From: Verrucomicrobiota bacterium
GTDB lineage: Bacteria; Verrucomicrobiota; Kiritimatiellia; CAIQIC01; JAGNIJ01
DNA: 35,952 bases
Reading direction: 5' to 3'
Assembly: GCA_018823105.1 (NCBI GenBank)
Contig: JAHJJH010000152.1
Span: forward strand, 1-35,952
Position numbers and translations under genes: made by a program. Of the stretch, positions 1 to 6,939 are shown one piece after another (within the stretch, counting starts at the first letter, position 1; each line of letters begins with the position of its first letter). Under the pieces are notes generated by a model. It worked only from the letters and a program-made list of their open reading frames with translations, did no database searches and was not told where the DNA came from.

Positions 1-2
1 AA

Positions 3-1310
3 ATCCGGAAGATGGTCCTGGCTTCGGCCAAGGTCATGCCCGGTGACGCGACGGGCAAGCGGGAGTTGGCGGAGCAACTTCTGCAAACGCCAGGGTTGAG
101 CCGCAACGAATGGTTGGCCACCGCCAAGGAGGTTGTCAGGGCCGGCCTGTGGGAGGGGCGGACGCCGGATCTGGATGCCCTCATTCGCTATGCCGACACC
201 CAATATGGAGAGGACTCCGGCCCGCGCGCCGCCCATAGTCTGGCGCTCTCCTGCATGATGGCCAAACACCATGACTTGGCCCGTCCATTGCTCCAGCGCA
301 ACATTGCCCAGCTACAGGCCGGGAAAAGCATGTGGGGAAAATCTGTTTGGGCTTTGGCACGAATGGAAAGCCTCTTGGGCAATCACGCCGCGGCCGCCGG
401 CCTGTATCGCCAATTCTTCGAAGCGGAATCCATTCCTGTACGTTTTCGGCTTCAGGCGCAACTACTTTGGGCCCAGGCCCTCGTCACCGCCGGCCAACCT
501 GACGCCCTGCTAGAAGCCCGACCCCTGATGACCACCGCGTTGAGCAACGTTCAAGATCCCGAGATACTGATGAACTTCGCACGGCAATTGCAGGTTGGGC
601 CCGTGGCGTTGCGTGACTGGAGCAAAGAGTTGTTTTCTCAGGGTGAAGCCCGCGCTCTTCAGTGTTTCCACGAAGCGAGTCATCCCTCTGTAGCCGTGAA
701 GATTCTATTCAAGCTCACCCGGCGGCAGCTCTACGACTTTGACAGGCCCGCCGAGGCCATCCGCCTCTGGGAAAGTTTCAATCCGGCCAAGAAGGCATGG
801 CTTTGGTCGGCCCAGAATAACTTTTGGGAGTATATGGGATTGCTCTTCGATGCTTATACGCGTACCGGGGCATCACAAACAGGCGAGGCATTCGTTCAAT
901 CGTTGCTCGACGATCCGGCTACACCTCCCGAAGGACTCGCATACGTTGGCATCCCCTATGGTCAATGGCTGGTCCAGAAGCGGCGCGTGCAGGAGGCTCA
1001 AGATTTGTTCGCCTGGCTTATTAAAGCGGTACCCAGCCACCCCCTGTGTGCCCATGCGTACTATTGGAAAGCGCTGGCGGCATATAGTATTGATGATCTC
1101 GAAACAATGGAGAAATATGTCGGATGTATACGCAGGGCGCAGGGGAATAGTGTCGGCCTGCTTAGCGAATGGGATCTGGATGCCAAGGCCCAACTCCTGC
1201 TGGCCGGCTTGAATGTGGATAAAGTGGCCCCGCAAGTCGTGAAATACACGCCGGAGCGATTACACTTCCTTCGCGCCACAATCGTTCGAGAACTAGCGCT
1301 CTTGCCATGA
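3..1310 (+). CDS. TPR-like helical repeat protein, 5' end missing
   Basis: The reading frame is already open at the left edge (codons ATC-CGG-AAG before an ATG at 12), so the gene probably starts outside the window. The visible 432 residues after that ATG are rich in Ala, Leu and Trp, in alternating helical stretches typical of tetratricopeptide-like solenoids, for example around residues 75-160 and 330-400. No catalytic motif is visible. The stop overlaps the start of the next gene by 4 bp (ATGA), so the two are translationally coupled. Such repeats usually mediate protein contacts. A periplasmic or envelope role is suggested only by the secreted neighbours. The precise family was not recognised. 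Confidence 0.6.
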   Translation: MRKMVLASAKVMPGDATGKRELAEQLLQTPGLSRNEWLATAKEVVRAGLWEGRTPDLDALIRYADTQYGEDSGPRAAHSLALSCMMAKHHDLARPLLQRNIAQLQAGKSMWGKSVWALARMESLLGNHAAAAGLYRQFFEAESIPVRFRLQAQLLWAQALVTAGQPDALLEARPLMTTALSNVQDPEILMNFARQLQVGPVALRDWSKELFSQGEARALQCFHEASHPSVAVKILFKLTRRQLYDFDRPAEAIRLWESFNPAKKAWLWSAQNNFWEYMGLLFDAYTRTGASQTGEAFVQSLLDDPATPPEGLAYVGIPYGQWLVQKRRVQEAQDLFAWLIKAVPSHPLCAHAYYWKALAAYSIDDLETMEKYVGCIRRAQGNSVGLLSEWDLDAKAQLLLAGLNVDKVAPQVVKYTPERLHFLRATIVRELALLP

Positions 1311-1885
1311 AAAAACAATCTACGCTGGTGCTGTGCTTGATTGGTCTATTGTGTGTGCTCACGGCTGTTCTTGAAGCGCTCGGTAAGCATTGTGGATCGG
1401 ATAAGAAACCGTACGACCCCGACACGCAGGGCTGCTGCATAAATCCGGACGGGACAGGTAAGGTAACGGACAAACCCGAGAATACCAACCCCTGTACGTT
1501 GAATGAAGTTCAAGAAGACCTTTGCAAAATGAGCTCTGCGTTCGGTAATAAAGTATGTGCCCAATATGGCAGAACCGTATGCTATAATGGTAAAAAAGTC
1601 GGTTGTGTCTGTAATTGTATGGGCATCCAGAACGCAGCTCTCTTAGCGTGCATTCAGGCACACGAAGACGAGCACGCCAAAGACGACAATCTTAAATGCG
1701 CGGACTGCGACACGAAAAAACCCACCCCGCAAGACCAAAATATAGATGCTCAAAACCATTGCGTTCTCTATAAGAAGGACCGCGACTGTGCGAAGGCTAT
1801 ACCGGGATGGGAGGACAATCCCGAGATTCGCGTGTTCGTTGAGAATGCGATTTTTCTACTGCGATGGAACAGCTGTCCCGAGTGA
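1307..1885 (+). CDS. Secreted Cys-rich protein with HExxH-type motif
   Basis: The 192-residue product starts with a clear signal peptide: Lys-Lys at 2-3, then a Leu/Val/Cys-rich core to about residue 24. The rest carries about 16 cysteines, so a disulfide-stabilised exported protein is likely. Residues 119-123 read HEDEH, fitting the HExxH zinc-protease pattern, and the segment YDPDTQGCC lies near residue 40. From memory, both the YDPxTQ-Cys pattern and a Cys-x-Ala-His-Glu-x-x-His helix recur in C-terminal tips of RHS-type polymorphic toxins, but this gene has no RHS repeats and stands alone. The later Cys-Val-Leu-Tyr segment (about 149-152) resembles the part that follows in those tips. Protease activity is not proven. 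The start overlaps the upstream stop, and the lower GC suggests acquired DNA. Confidence 0.6.
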   Translation: MKKQSTLVLCLIGLLCVLTAVLEALGKHCGSDKKPYDPDTQGCCINPDGTGKVTDKPENTNPCTLNEVQEDLCKMSSAFGNKVCAQYGRTVCYNGKKVGCVCNCMGIQNAALLACIQAHEDEHAKDDNLKCADCDTKKPTPQDQNIDAQNHCVLYKKDRDCAKAIPGWEDNPEIRVFVENAIFLLRWNSCPE

Positions 1886-1899
1886 TAGGAACCTACAAG

Positions 1900-2637
1900 A
1901 TGCTCTGTCGCCGTAAACAGGTCAAAATGTCGTTTGCTTGGCTTGTGGCGCTCCTCCTGGTTGCTTCGCTAGCTGTCTTGGGTGCACAAGCTGTGGATGG
2001 CGAGAGCAATGATTACGGCCCGGCCCTGCGGGCGCGCCTGGTTCGAGAGCCACGCGTGCGCGTTGAATCCGTTGTTGTGGCAACAGGGAATTATATCAAA
2101 GGACATCTTGCAGGTGCCACTTATGCCATCATGGACGTGCTGAACGGCCACCTTTCGACGAACGTTGTGGTCTTGTTCGACGGTGGCACCGCACCCCGTG
2201 AGTTGCCCAAAGTGGCCATACTGTTGCTTATCCCGTCTATCGGTGATGACAGCATCGCGCACCCCCCCGGTAGAGCCGCGTGGAGAGGCATTCTTCCCTA
2301 CACCCCCGAAAAATGGGAAGAGCTGAAAAAGGCGGACTTTGAGGATCTGGCAAAAAACAAGCCGGAACTTCAAATCCCTCTATCAGAAGCCATACACCTG
2401 GTTGAGCAGGACTGGCTGCAGAAAGGTGTCGGTTCTGAAGCGGTTCAAGCGGGCAAATACGACGCAATGAGGACCGGTTTTAGCTGGATGATCCACACAC
2501 TGAAACCCACCGATGAACCGAACGTGTTTCTTCCTGCCGGTATTCATGAGGTAACCGATGACTTGCTTATTTTCAAAGGTCTCTCACAGTCGTTTCGCGC
2601 TATTGTCACGACCAATGGTGAAGTGTTCTATCAATAA
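1900..2637 (+). CDS. Unknown secreted protein, copy 1 of a duplicated pair
   Basis: The protein has a basic N-terminus followed by a hydrophobic core (LVALLLVASLAVLG) and an AQA-type cleavage site, so it should be exported. ATG 1900 is preceded by AGGA at suitable spacing; an internal ATG at 1927 is the alternative and corresponds to the start chosen for copy 2. No known catalytic motif is seen. The central part alternates beta-strand-like runs, including a DVLNG turn and VVVLFDGG, then a short hydrophobic strand. This loosely recalls NTR/TIMP-like OB-fold domains, but that is only an impression. It follows the HEDEH protein by 14 bp. A paralogue at 3860 is similar along its whole length, with nearly identical stretches in the second half. 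Confidence 0.6.
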   Translation: MLCRRKQVKMSFAWLVALLLVASLAVLGAQAVDGESNDYGPALRARLVREPRVRVESVVVATGNYIKGHLAGATYAIMDVLNGHLSTNVVVLFDGGTAPRELPKVAILLLIPSIGDDSIAHPPGRAAWRGILPYTPEKWEELKKADFEDLAKNKPELQIPLSEAIHLVEQDWLQKGVGSEAVQAGKYDAMRTGFSWMIHTLKPTDEPNVFLPAGIHEVTDDLLIFKGLSQSFRAIVTTNGEVFYQ

Positions 2638-2689
2638 AATCGCAGGGCGAGGAGAAAAGGGGCCGAGAAAAGGGCGCAGTTGGCGCAGT

Positions 2690-2715
2690 TGGGGTCAGCC
2701 CCAAAAATAAAGAAT
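2690..2715 (+). repeat. Left inverted repeat of the RAYT element
   Basis: This 26-bp sequence starts TGGGGTCAGCCCC and ends in an A-rich tract. It is the exact reverse complement of 3762-3787. Its first half (GGGGTCAGCCCC) can itself fold as a small imperfect hairpin, as REP-like substrates of RAYT enzymes do. Confidence 0.85.
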
Positions 2716-2753
2716 GGTTGACGTGGCCATGCGGATCGGCAACGATTCCCTGC

Positions 2754-3755
2754 ATGGCCAGGCCATTGCGACTGCAGTTTCCCGGGGCGATCCACCACGT
2801 GACCTTCCGGGGGATTGAGCGGCGGCTGATCTTCAGGGATGATCGGGATCGCATCCGGATTCTGGGAACTCTGGAGGAGATGGCGGACCGGCACAAGGTG
2901 CGTGTTTATCTGGTCTGTCTGATGGCCAATCACGTGCATCTGCTGCTGGAGACGCCTCGCGGGAATCTCTCGGCTTTCATGGGGCAGTTCCTGACCAGCT
3001 ACACAGTGTATTTCAATCTCCGCCATCGGAGGGTGGGGCATTTGACCCAAGGCCGGTACAAAGCCCAGGTCGTGGCGGGCGACGAATATCTCCTGAAGCT
3101 AAGCCGCTATATTCACTTAAACCCGGTTCACACGAAAGGGACGGAAGAGCTGCCGACGGCGGAACGTGTGAAGACCTTACGGTCGTATCGGTGGAGCACG
3201 TACCGAAGTTATGCAGGACTGGACCGGCCGTGGTCGTGGATCGAATATGGACCGGTCCGCGCCAAGATCGGGAAGGGAGACGGCTCTGCGGCTGCGTACC
3301 GGGGATACGTTGAGGCGGCCCTCGCGCAGAGCGACGACGAATTCCGAGAACTCTATGATGGCGCACGGCTTGCGGTGGGATCGGAGGATTTTCGGCGGGA
3401 GATGGAGCAAAGGCACACGGCGTTGGGCCGGACGCGATCGCGGCGGGAAGACGTTTCCTTTCGGCGAACGTTGGATCGGCGGAAGCCGGACGACATTCTG
3501 GCAGGGGTGGCTCGGGTCTTCGGGGTGCTTCCGGAAGAGCTGCAGAGGCGCAGACGAAACGCAGCGTTCCGGGCGGCGGCGTGCTGGCATCTGATGACCC
3601 AGTGCGGACTGACGCAACGGGAAGTGGCGAAATGGGTGAATTTGGGGAGTGGTGTCGCGGTCGGCTATCAAATGAACCGCTGGAAAGTCTTAAGCCAGGA
3701 GAAGCGCTATCATGCCGCTGCCGAGAAGCTGCGAAGCGAGTGGGAGCAACCGTGA
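2754..3755 (+). CDS. REP-associated tyrosine transposase (Y1/HUH, RAYT)
   Basis: The 333-residue product begins MARPLRLQFPGAIHHV, the usual opening of this family. This start is chosen because upstream residues do not fit the family. The HUH metal-binding motif is seen as NHVHLLLE (His60 and His62), and the catalytic tyrosine sits in SRYIHLNPV (Tyr119). The C-terminal 100 residues hold a DnaA-like or helix-turn-helix segment (LTQREVAKWVNLGSG) common in long RAYTs. Enzymes of this family nick single-stranded DNA at REP-type hairpins and are often domesticated rather than freely mobile. Here the gene looks intact, with no frameshift, and is bounded by perfect inverted repeats. Confidence 0.9.
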   Translation: MARPLRLQFPGAIHHVTFRGIERRLIFRDDRDRIRILGTLEEMADRHKVRVYLVCLMANHVHLLLETPRGNLSAFMGQFLTSYTVYFNLRHRRVGHLTQGRYKAQVVAGDEYLLKLSRYIHLNPVHTKGTEELPTAERVKTLRSYRWSTYRSYAGLDRPWSWIEYGPVRAKIGKGDGSAAAYRGYVEAALAQSDDEFRELYDGARLAVGSEDFRREMEQRHTALGRTRSRREDVSFRRTLDRRKPDDILAGVARVFGVLPEELQRRRRNAAFRAAACWHLMTQCGLTQREVAKWVNLGSGVAVGYQMNRWKVLSQEKRYHAAAEKLRSEWEQP

Positions 3756-3761
3756 TGAATT

Positions 3762-3787
3762 ATTCTTTATTTTTGGGGCTGACCCCA
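3762..3787 (-). repeat. Right inverted repeat of the RAYT element
   Basis: This is the exact reverse complement of 2690-2715 over 26 bp, starting 7 bp after the transposase stop. It overlaps the first copy of the 15-bp tandem repeat that follows. Confidence 0.85.
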
Positions 3788-3822
3788 GACACGTGGACCC
3801 CAGACACGTGACCCCAGACACG
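3781..3822 (+). repeat. 15-bp tandem repeat, nearly three copies
   Basis: The unit GACCCCAGACACGTG occurs at 3781-3795 and again at 3796-3810. A third, incomplete copy begins at 3811. The first copy shares GACCCC with the right inverted repeat of the RAYT element, so the array looks like an extension of that end. Confidence 0.8.
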
Positions 3823-3859
3823 CGCGTGTTCGTTGAGATGTCGCCATAAACAGGTCAAA

Positions 3860-4564
3860 ATGTCGATTGCTTTGCTTGTAGCGCTACTCTTTGTTGCTTC
3901 GCTATCTGTTTTGGCTGAGCAAGCTGTGGATGGCGCGCGTAGCGATCACAGCCCGGCCCTGTTAGCGCGCCTGGTTCGAGAGCCACCCGTACGCGTGAAA
4001 CCCGTTGTTGTAGCAGTAGGTAATTATATCACAGGTTCTATCGACACTGCCACTTATGCCGTTACAGAGGTGCTGAACGGGAGTCTTTCGACGAATGTTG
4101 TGGTCTTGTTCGACGGTGGCACCGCACCCCGGGAATTGCCCAAGGTGGCTATATTGTTGCTTCTACCGTTTTCAGATGATGCGGCATACGCCCCCGGTAA
4201 AGCCGCGTGGAGAGGTGTTTTTCCTTACACCCCCGAAAAATGGGAAGAGATGAAAAAGGCGGACTTTGAGGAGTTGGCCAAGAACAAGCCGGAACTTCAA
4301 ATCCCTCTATCAGAAGCCATACACCTGGTTGAGCAGGATTGGCTGGAGAAAGGTGCTGGCTCTGAAGCGGTTCAAGCGGGCAAATACGACGCAATAAGGA
4401 CCGGTTTTGGCTGGATTATCTGCACGCTGATACCCACCGATGAACAGAACGTGTTTATTCCTGTCGGCCTTCATACGGTGACCGATGACTTGCTCATTAG
4501 GAAGAGTACCGCACTGTCAAATCGTGCTATTGTCACGACTAATGGTGAAGTGTTCTACCAGTAA
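3860..4564 (+). CDS. Unknown secreted protein, copy 2 of a duplicated pair
   Basis: This 234-residue product is a paralogue of the 1900-2637 product and can be aligned end to end. It includes VVVLFDGGTAPRELPKVA, the KPELQIPLSEAIHLVEQDW helix and the C-terminal IVTTNGEVFYQ. A signal peptide (LLVALLFVASLSVLAEQA) is intact. The first in-frame ATG is 3860; an in-frame TTG at 3833 would restore the longer basic N-terminus seen in copy 1. The upstream DNA carries a 16-bp remnant (3823-3838) of the gene that precedes copy 1, followed by a deletion that removed the ribosome site of copy 1. Expression of this copy therefore needs a new start signal. Function unknown; the open frame and conservative substitutions suggest it was kept under selection. 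Confidence 0.6.
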   Translation: MSIALLVALLFVASLSVLAEQAVDGARSDHSPALLARLVREPPVRVKPVVVAVGNYITGSIDTATYAVTEVLNGSLSTNVVVLFDGGTAPRELPKVAILLLLPFSDDAAYAPGKAAWRGVFPYTPEKWEEMKKADFEELAKNKPELQIPLSEAIHLVEQDWLEKGAGSEAVQAGKYDAIRTGFGWIICTLIPTDEQNVFIPVGLHTVTDDLLIRKSTALSNRAIVTTNGEVFYQ

Positions 4565-5123
4565 AAAAATCGCGGAGCGGGGGCATCCCTATGAGAGCGA
4601 AGAACGGGTCAGGCCGTGACTATCGGTCAGGCAATCCAGGGGCAATCCAGGGTCCCTCAAATAACAAATAATGATTCGTTGATAAGACCGCCAGCGGTAT
4701 CCAGATTCTTTCGCACTTTAGTTCCGGGTAGGTCATCCCACTAGTCTTTTTTCCCTTGCCCCAGGGGGTACCCCTTGGGGCAAAAAATTTCATCACACCA
4801 CCGCCCGCGTCTCGTTCACCAACCGGTCTACTTTCATGTACATCTTCGTGCCCCAGCGCGTTTCAGTCCCCCCAGCGCTGTTCTTGTCTTGCAGGCGGGC
4901 GCCCGCTAAGCTGGAGGCTGATCGCATGAACCCAAATTTTGCGTTTCACCGGCCCGCCGTAACGGAATGGCTTATGCCACGGGAAGATCCGCAACATGCT
5001 GTTGCAGAAAAAAATGAAACGCAAAAATTGCCAAAGGCCGACTCCCGTCGGGGTTCATCCCGATCCCGCGCCCCCAGCGCGGGCATCGCCCGAAGGGCAG
5101 ATTTTGCAAATGCAAAATCTGGG
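4565..5123 (+). other. 559-bp gene-free leader upstream of tamA
   Basis: No convincing gene is seen. The stretch holds a direct repeat GGCAATCCAGG (about 4630-4652), a strong hairpin at 4756-4783 and several inverted repeats nearer tamA. One of these pairs TTTTGCGTTTCA near 4939 with TGAAACGCAAAA near 5015. The tamA frame stays open back to an ATG at 4836 (a second lies at 4926), but the encoded residues are low in family character and the DNA is dominated by hairpins, so it is treated as untranslated leader. A longer TamA N-terminus cannot be fully excluded. Confidence 0.5.
4756..4789. terminator. Strong hairpin, likely bidirectional terminator
   Basis: A 28-bp near-palindrome (TTGCCCC...GGGGCAA with GGGTACCC at its centre, one mismatched pair) is followed on the plus strand by AAAAAATTT and preceded by TCTTTTTTCCC. 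It therefore has a T-run on the minus-strand reading and a weak one on the plus. It would end the transcript of the upstream secreted-protein genes and insulate tamA. Confidence 0.5.
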
Positions 5124-5128
5124 ATGAA
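5049..5128 (+). promoter_or_regulatory. Structured RNA leader spanning the tamA start
   Basis: Several perfect stems lie in series: CCCGCGC/GCGCGGG (5065-5083, loop CCCCA), then an 11-bp stem CAGATTTTGCA/TGCAAAATCTG (5098-5121) with a two-base turn. In addition TTCATCCC (5054-5061) is complementary to GGGATGAA (5121-5128), which contains the proposed tamA start codon. A GAAGGG Shine-Dalgarno-like sequence (5092-5097) sits between stems. The layout would allow folding to hide or present the start. It could instead be a palindromic mobile repeat. Confidence 0.35.
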
Positions 5129-6938
5129 GGCCCCTCTTTCAGCGCCGTCCGGATGCCCGAGCCGCGGCTTCCGGATACGCCGCCTTCTATGGGTCCTCGT
5201 GGCGGGATGGGCCATCTCGGCTTCCGGCGAGACCGTCCGGCCATGCAAGGTGAAAATAGAGGGCACGGGGAGCCGGGCCCTGAGCCGGGAATTGCTGTCG
5301 GTGTCGGAGACCTGGTCGCTGCGCAACCGTCCGCCGCCCACCCTGAGACTTCTCCGGCGCCGCGCGGAGCGGGATGCGCAGACCATGTTGTTGGCTTTGC
5401 GCGCCAAAGGCTACTACGCGGCGGAGGTGAAACCCGCCTGCGTGCCCCACAAGAGAAAGACCCGGGTCACCTTCCGCGTTCGGGCCGGTCCGCTTTTCCT
5501 CATCCGGTCCGTGGCTATCGGCTGTGCCGGCCGCCCGATCCCGGAGTCCGTCCGCCTGCCGACGCCCGCCCGACTCGGGCTCACGACGAATGCCCCGGCG
5601 CGGGCCGAGACCATCCTGGCGGCCGAGCAACTGGTGCGACATCATTTCCAAGCCGGAGGTTTTCCAAAGGCCCGCTTGTCGGATCACGCCGTGGTGGTGG
5701 ATCATGCCGCCCGGCGTGTGGATATCTCCTTCCAGGTGGAGCCCGGCCCCCTGGTCCTCTTCGGCCCGACCCGGATCCAGGGATTGGTCCGCCTGCATGA
5801 ATCGCATGTCCGGCGCCTGGTGCCGTGGCGCGAGGGAGACCTCTATAACGTCGAACAGGTGGAGCTTCTCCGCAACCGCCTGACCCGGGGCGGGTTGTTC
5901 TCGTCCGTTCAAATCGAATCCGGAAAAGCCCTGGAAGCCGACGACCGCTCCGCGGTTTCTTTGACCTTGAAGGAGCGGCGGCGGCGGCTCGTGGAGGCCG
6001 GCGTGGGGTACGCGACGGATCGCGGCGCAGGGACGCGGATTTCCTGGATGCACCGGAACCTCTTCGGCGGGGCCGAGCGGCTTCACCTGCAGGCCGAGGT
6101 GTCCGAATCCATCGTTTCCGCCGAGGTCACCTTTCGCCGCCCGCAGTTCCTGCGCGCCGACCAGGAACTCGTGCTGGACGTGAAAGCGGAACGCGAAACG
6201 GCGGAGGCGTATACCAGCCAATGGATCCGGGCGGCGGCCGGGCTGGAGCGCACGTTGTCGGAAAGCCTGCAAGTTCAGGCGGGACTGGCCTTCCGGTTAT
6301 CCGAGGTTAAGCAGGAGGAGAAGGAGGAATTCTTCCTTCTCTCCGTCCCCGTACGCCTTCTGCGCGACACGTCCAACGATCTGCTCGACCCGACGCGGGG
6401 CACCCGCTGGACGCTCCTGGGTTCGCCTTCCTATGATCTGCTGAACCACGACATGGCGTTCCTGCGCGTGCAGGCGACGGCGGCGGGATACTGGCGCATC
6501 GCGAAACGACCCTTGCTGGTGCTGGCCGGACGGCTGGCCGCGGGCAGCCTGCTGGGGCCTTCGCGGAACGACGTGCCCGCGGACGAGCGCTTCTACGCCG
6601 GCGGGGGCGGCTCGATTCGCGGGTACGCCTACCAGGAGGTCGGCCCCCTGGATGATGAAAATGATCCGGTCGGCGGCCGCTCGTTGCTGGAATCTTCCCT
6701 GGAACTGCGCTGGCGCGCCATGGAGCGCATGGGCTTTGTGCTGTTCGCGGACGGGGGCACCGCCTTCGAGGAGACAGTGCCCGATTTTGATGAGCGCTTC
6801 CGATGGGGCGCGGGGGCCGGTTGGCGCTACTACCTCTCGTTCGGGCTGGTGCGTTTCGACGTGGCGGTGCCGTTGGATAAACGGCCGGACGTGGACGAAC
6901 CCTACCAGGTTTACTTGAGCATCGGACAGGCGTTTTGA
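5124..6938 (+). CDS. tamA: TamA/BamA-family outer membrane assembly factor
   Basis: This Omp85-family protein inserts beta-barrels or autotransporter-like substrates into the outer membrane. From ATG 5124 it has 604 residues: a basic segment and signal peptide (RRLLWVLVAGWAISASG), then POTRA domains to about residue 270. One POTRA shows a typical LRAKGYYAAEV stretch. A C-terminal 16-strand-type barrel follows, and the family motif FYAGGGGSIRGY lies near residue 490. Earlier ATGs at 4836 and 4926 would add a poorly conserved extension. The TamA assignment, rather than BamA, rests on the immediate tamB neighbour one base downstream; the two products work as a complex across the periplasm. Confidence 0.85.
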   Translation: MKAPLSAPSGCPSRGFRIRRLLWVLVAGWAISASGETVRPCKVKIEGTGSRALSRELLSVSETWSLRNRPPPTLRLLRRRAERDAQTMLLALRAKGYYAAEVKPACVPHKRKTRVTFRVRAGPLFLIRSVAIGCAGRPIPESVRLPTPARLGLTTNAPARAETILAAEQLVRHHFQAGGFPKARLSDHAVVVDHAARRVDISFQVEPGPLVLFGPTRIQGLVRLHESHVRRLVPWREGDLYNVEQVELLRNRLTRGGLFSSVQIESGKALEADDRSAVSLTLKERRRRLVEAGVGYATDRGAGTRISWMHRNLFGGAERLHLQAEVSESIVSAEVTFRRPQFLRADQELVLDVKAERETAEAYTSQWIRAAAGLERTLSESLQVQAGLAFRLSEVKQEEKEEFFLLSVPVRLLRDTSNDLLDPTRGTRWTLLGSPSYDLLNHDMAFLRVQATAAGYWRIAKRPLLVLAGRLAAGSLLGPSRNDVPADERFYAGGGGSIRGYAYQEVGPLDDENDPVGGRSLLESSLELRWRAMERMGFVLFADGGTAFEETVPDFDERFRWGAGAGWRYYLSFGLVRFDVAVPLDKRPDVDEPYQVYLSIGQAF

Positions 6939-6939
6939 C

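Larger units (their letters stand above)
2690..3787 (+). mobile_element. RAYT element with perfect 26-bp inverted ends
   Basis: A single transposase gene is bounded by an exact 26-bp inverted repeat (2690-2715 and 3762-3787). The right copy begins 7 bp after the transposase stop. The left copy is followed by a short leader to the ATG at 2754. No flanking target duplication was found, as expected for Y1/HUH transposases, which do not usually make one. The element lies between two paralogous genes that are clearly duplicates of one another. Confidence 0.75.
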
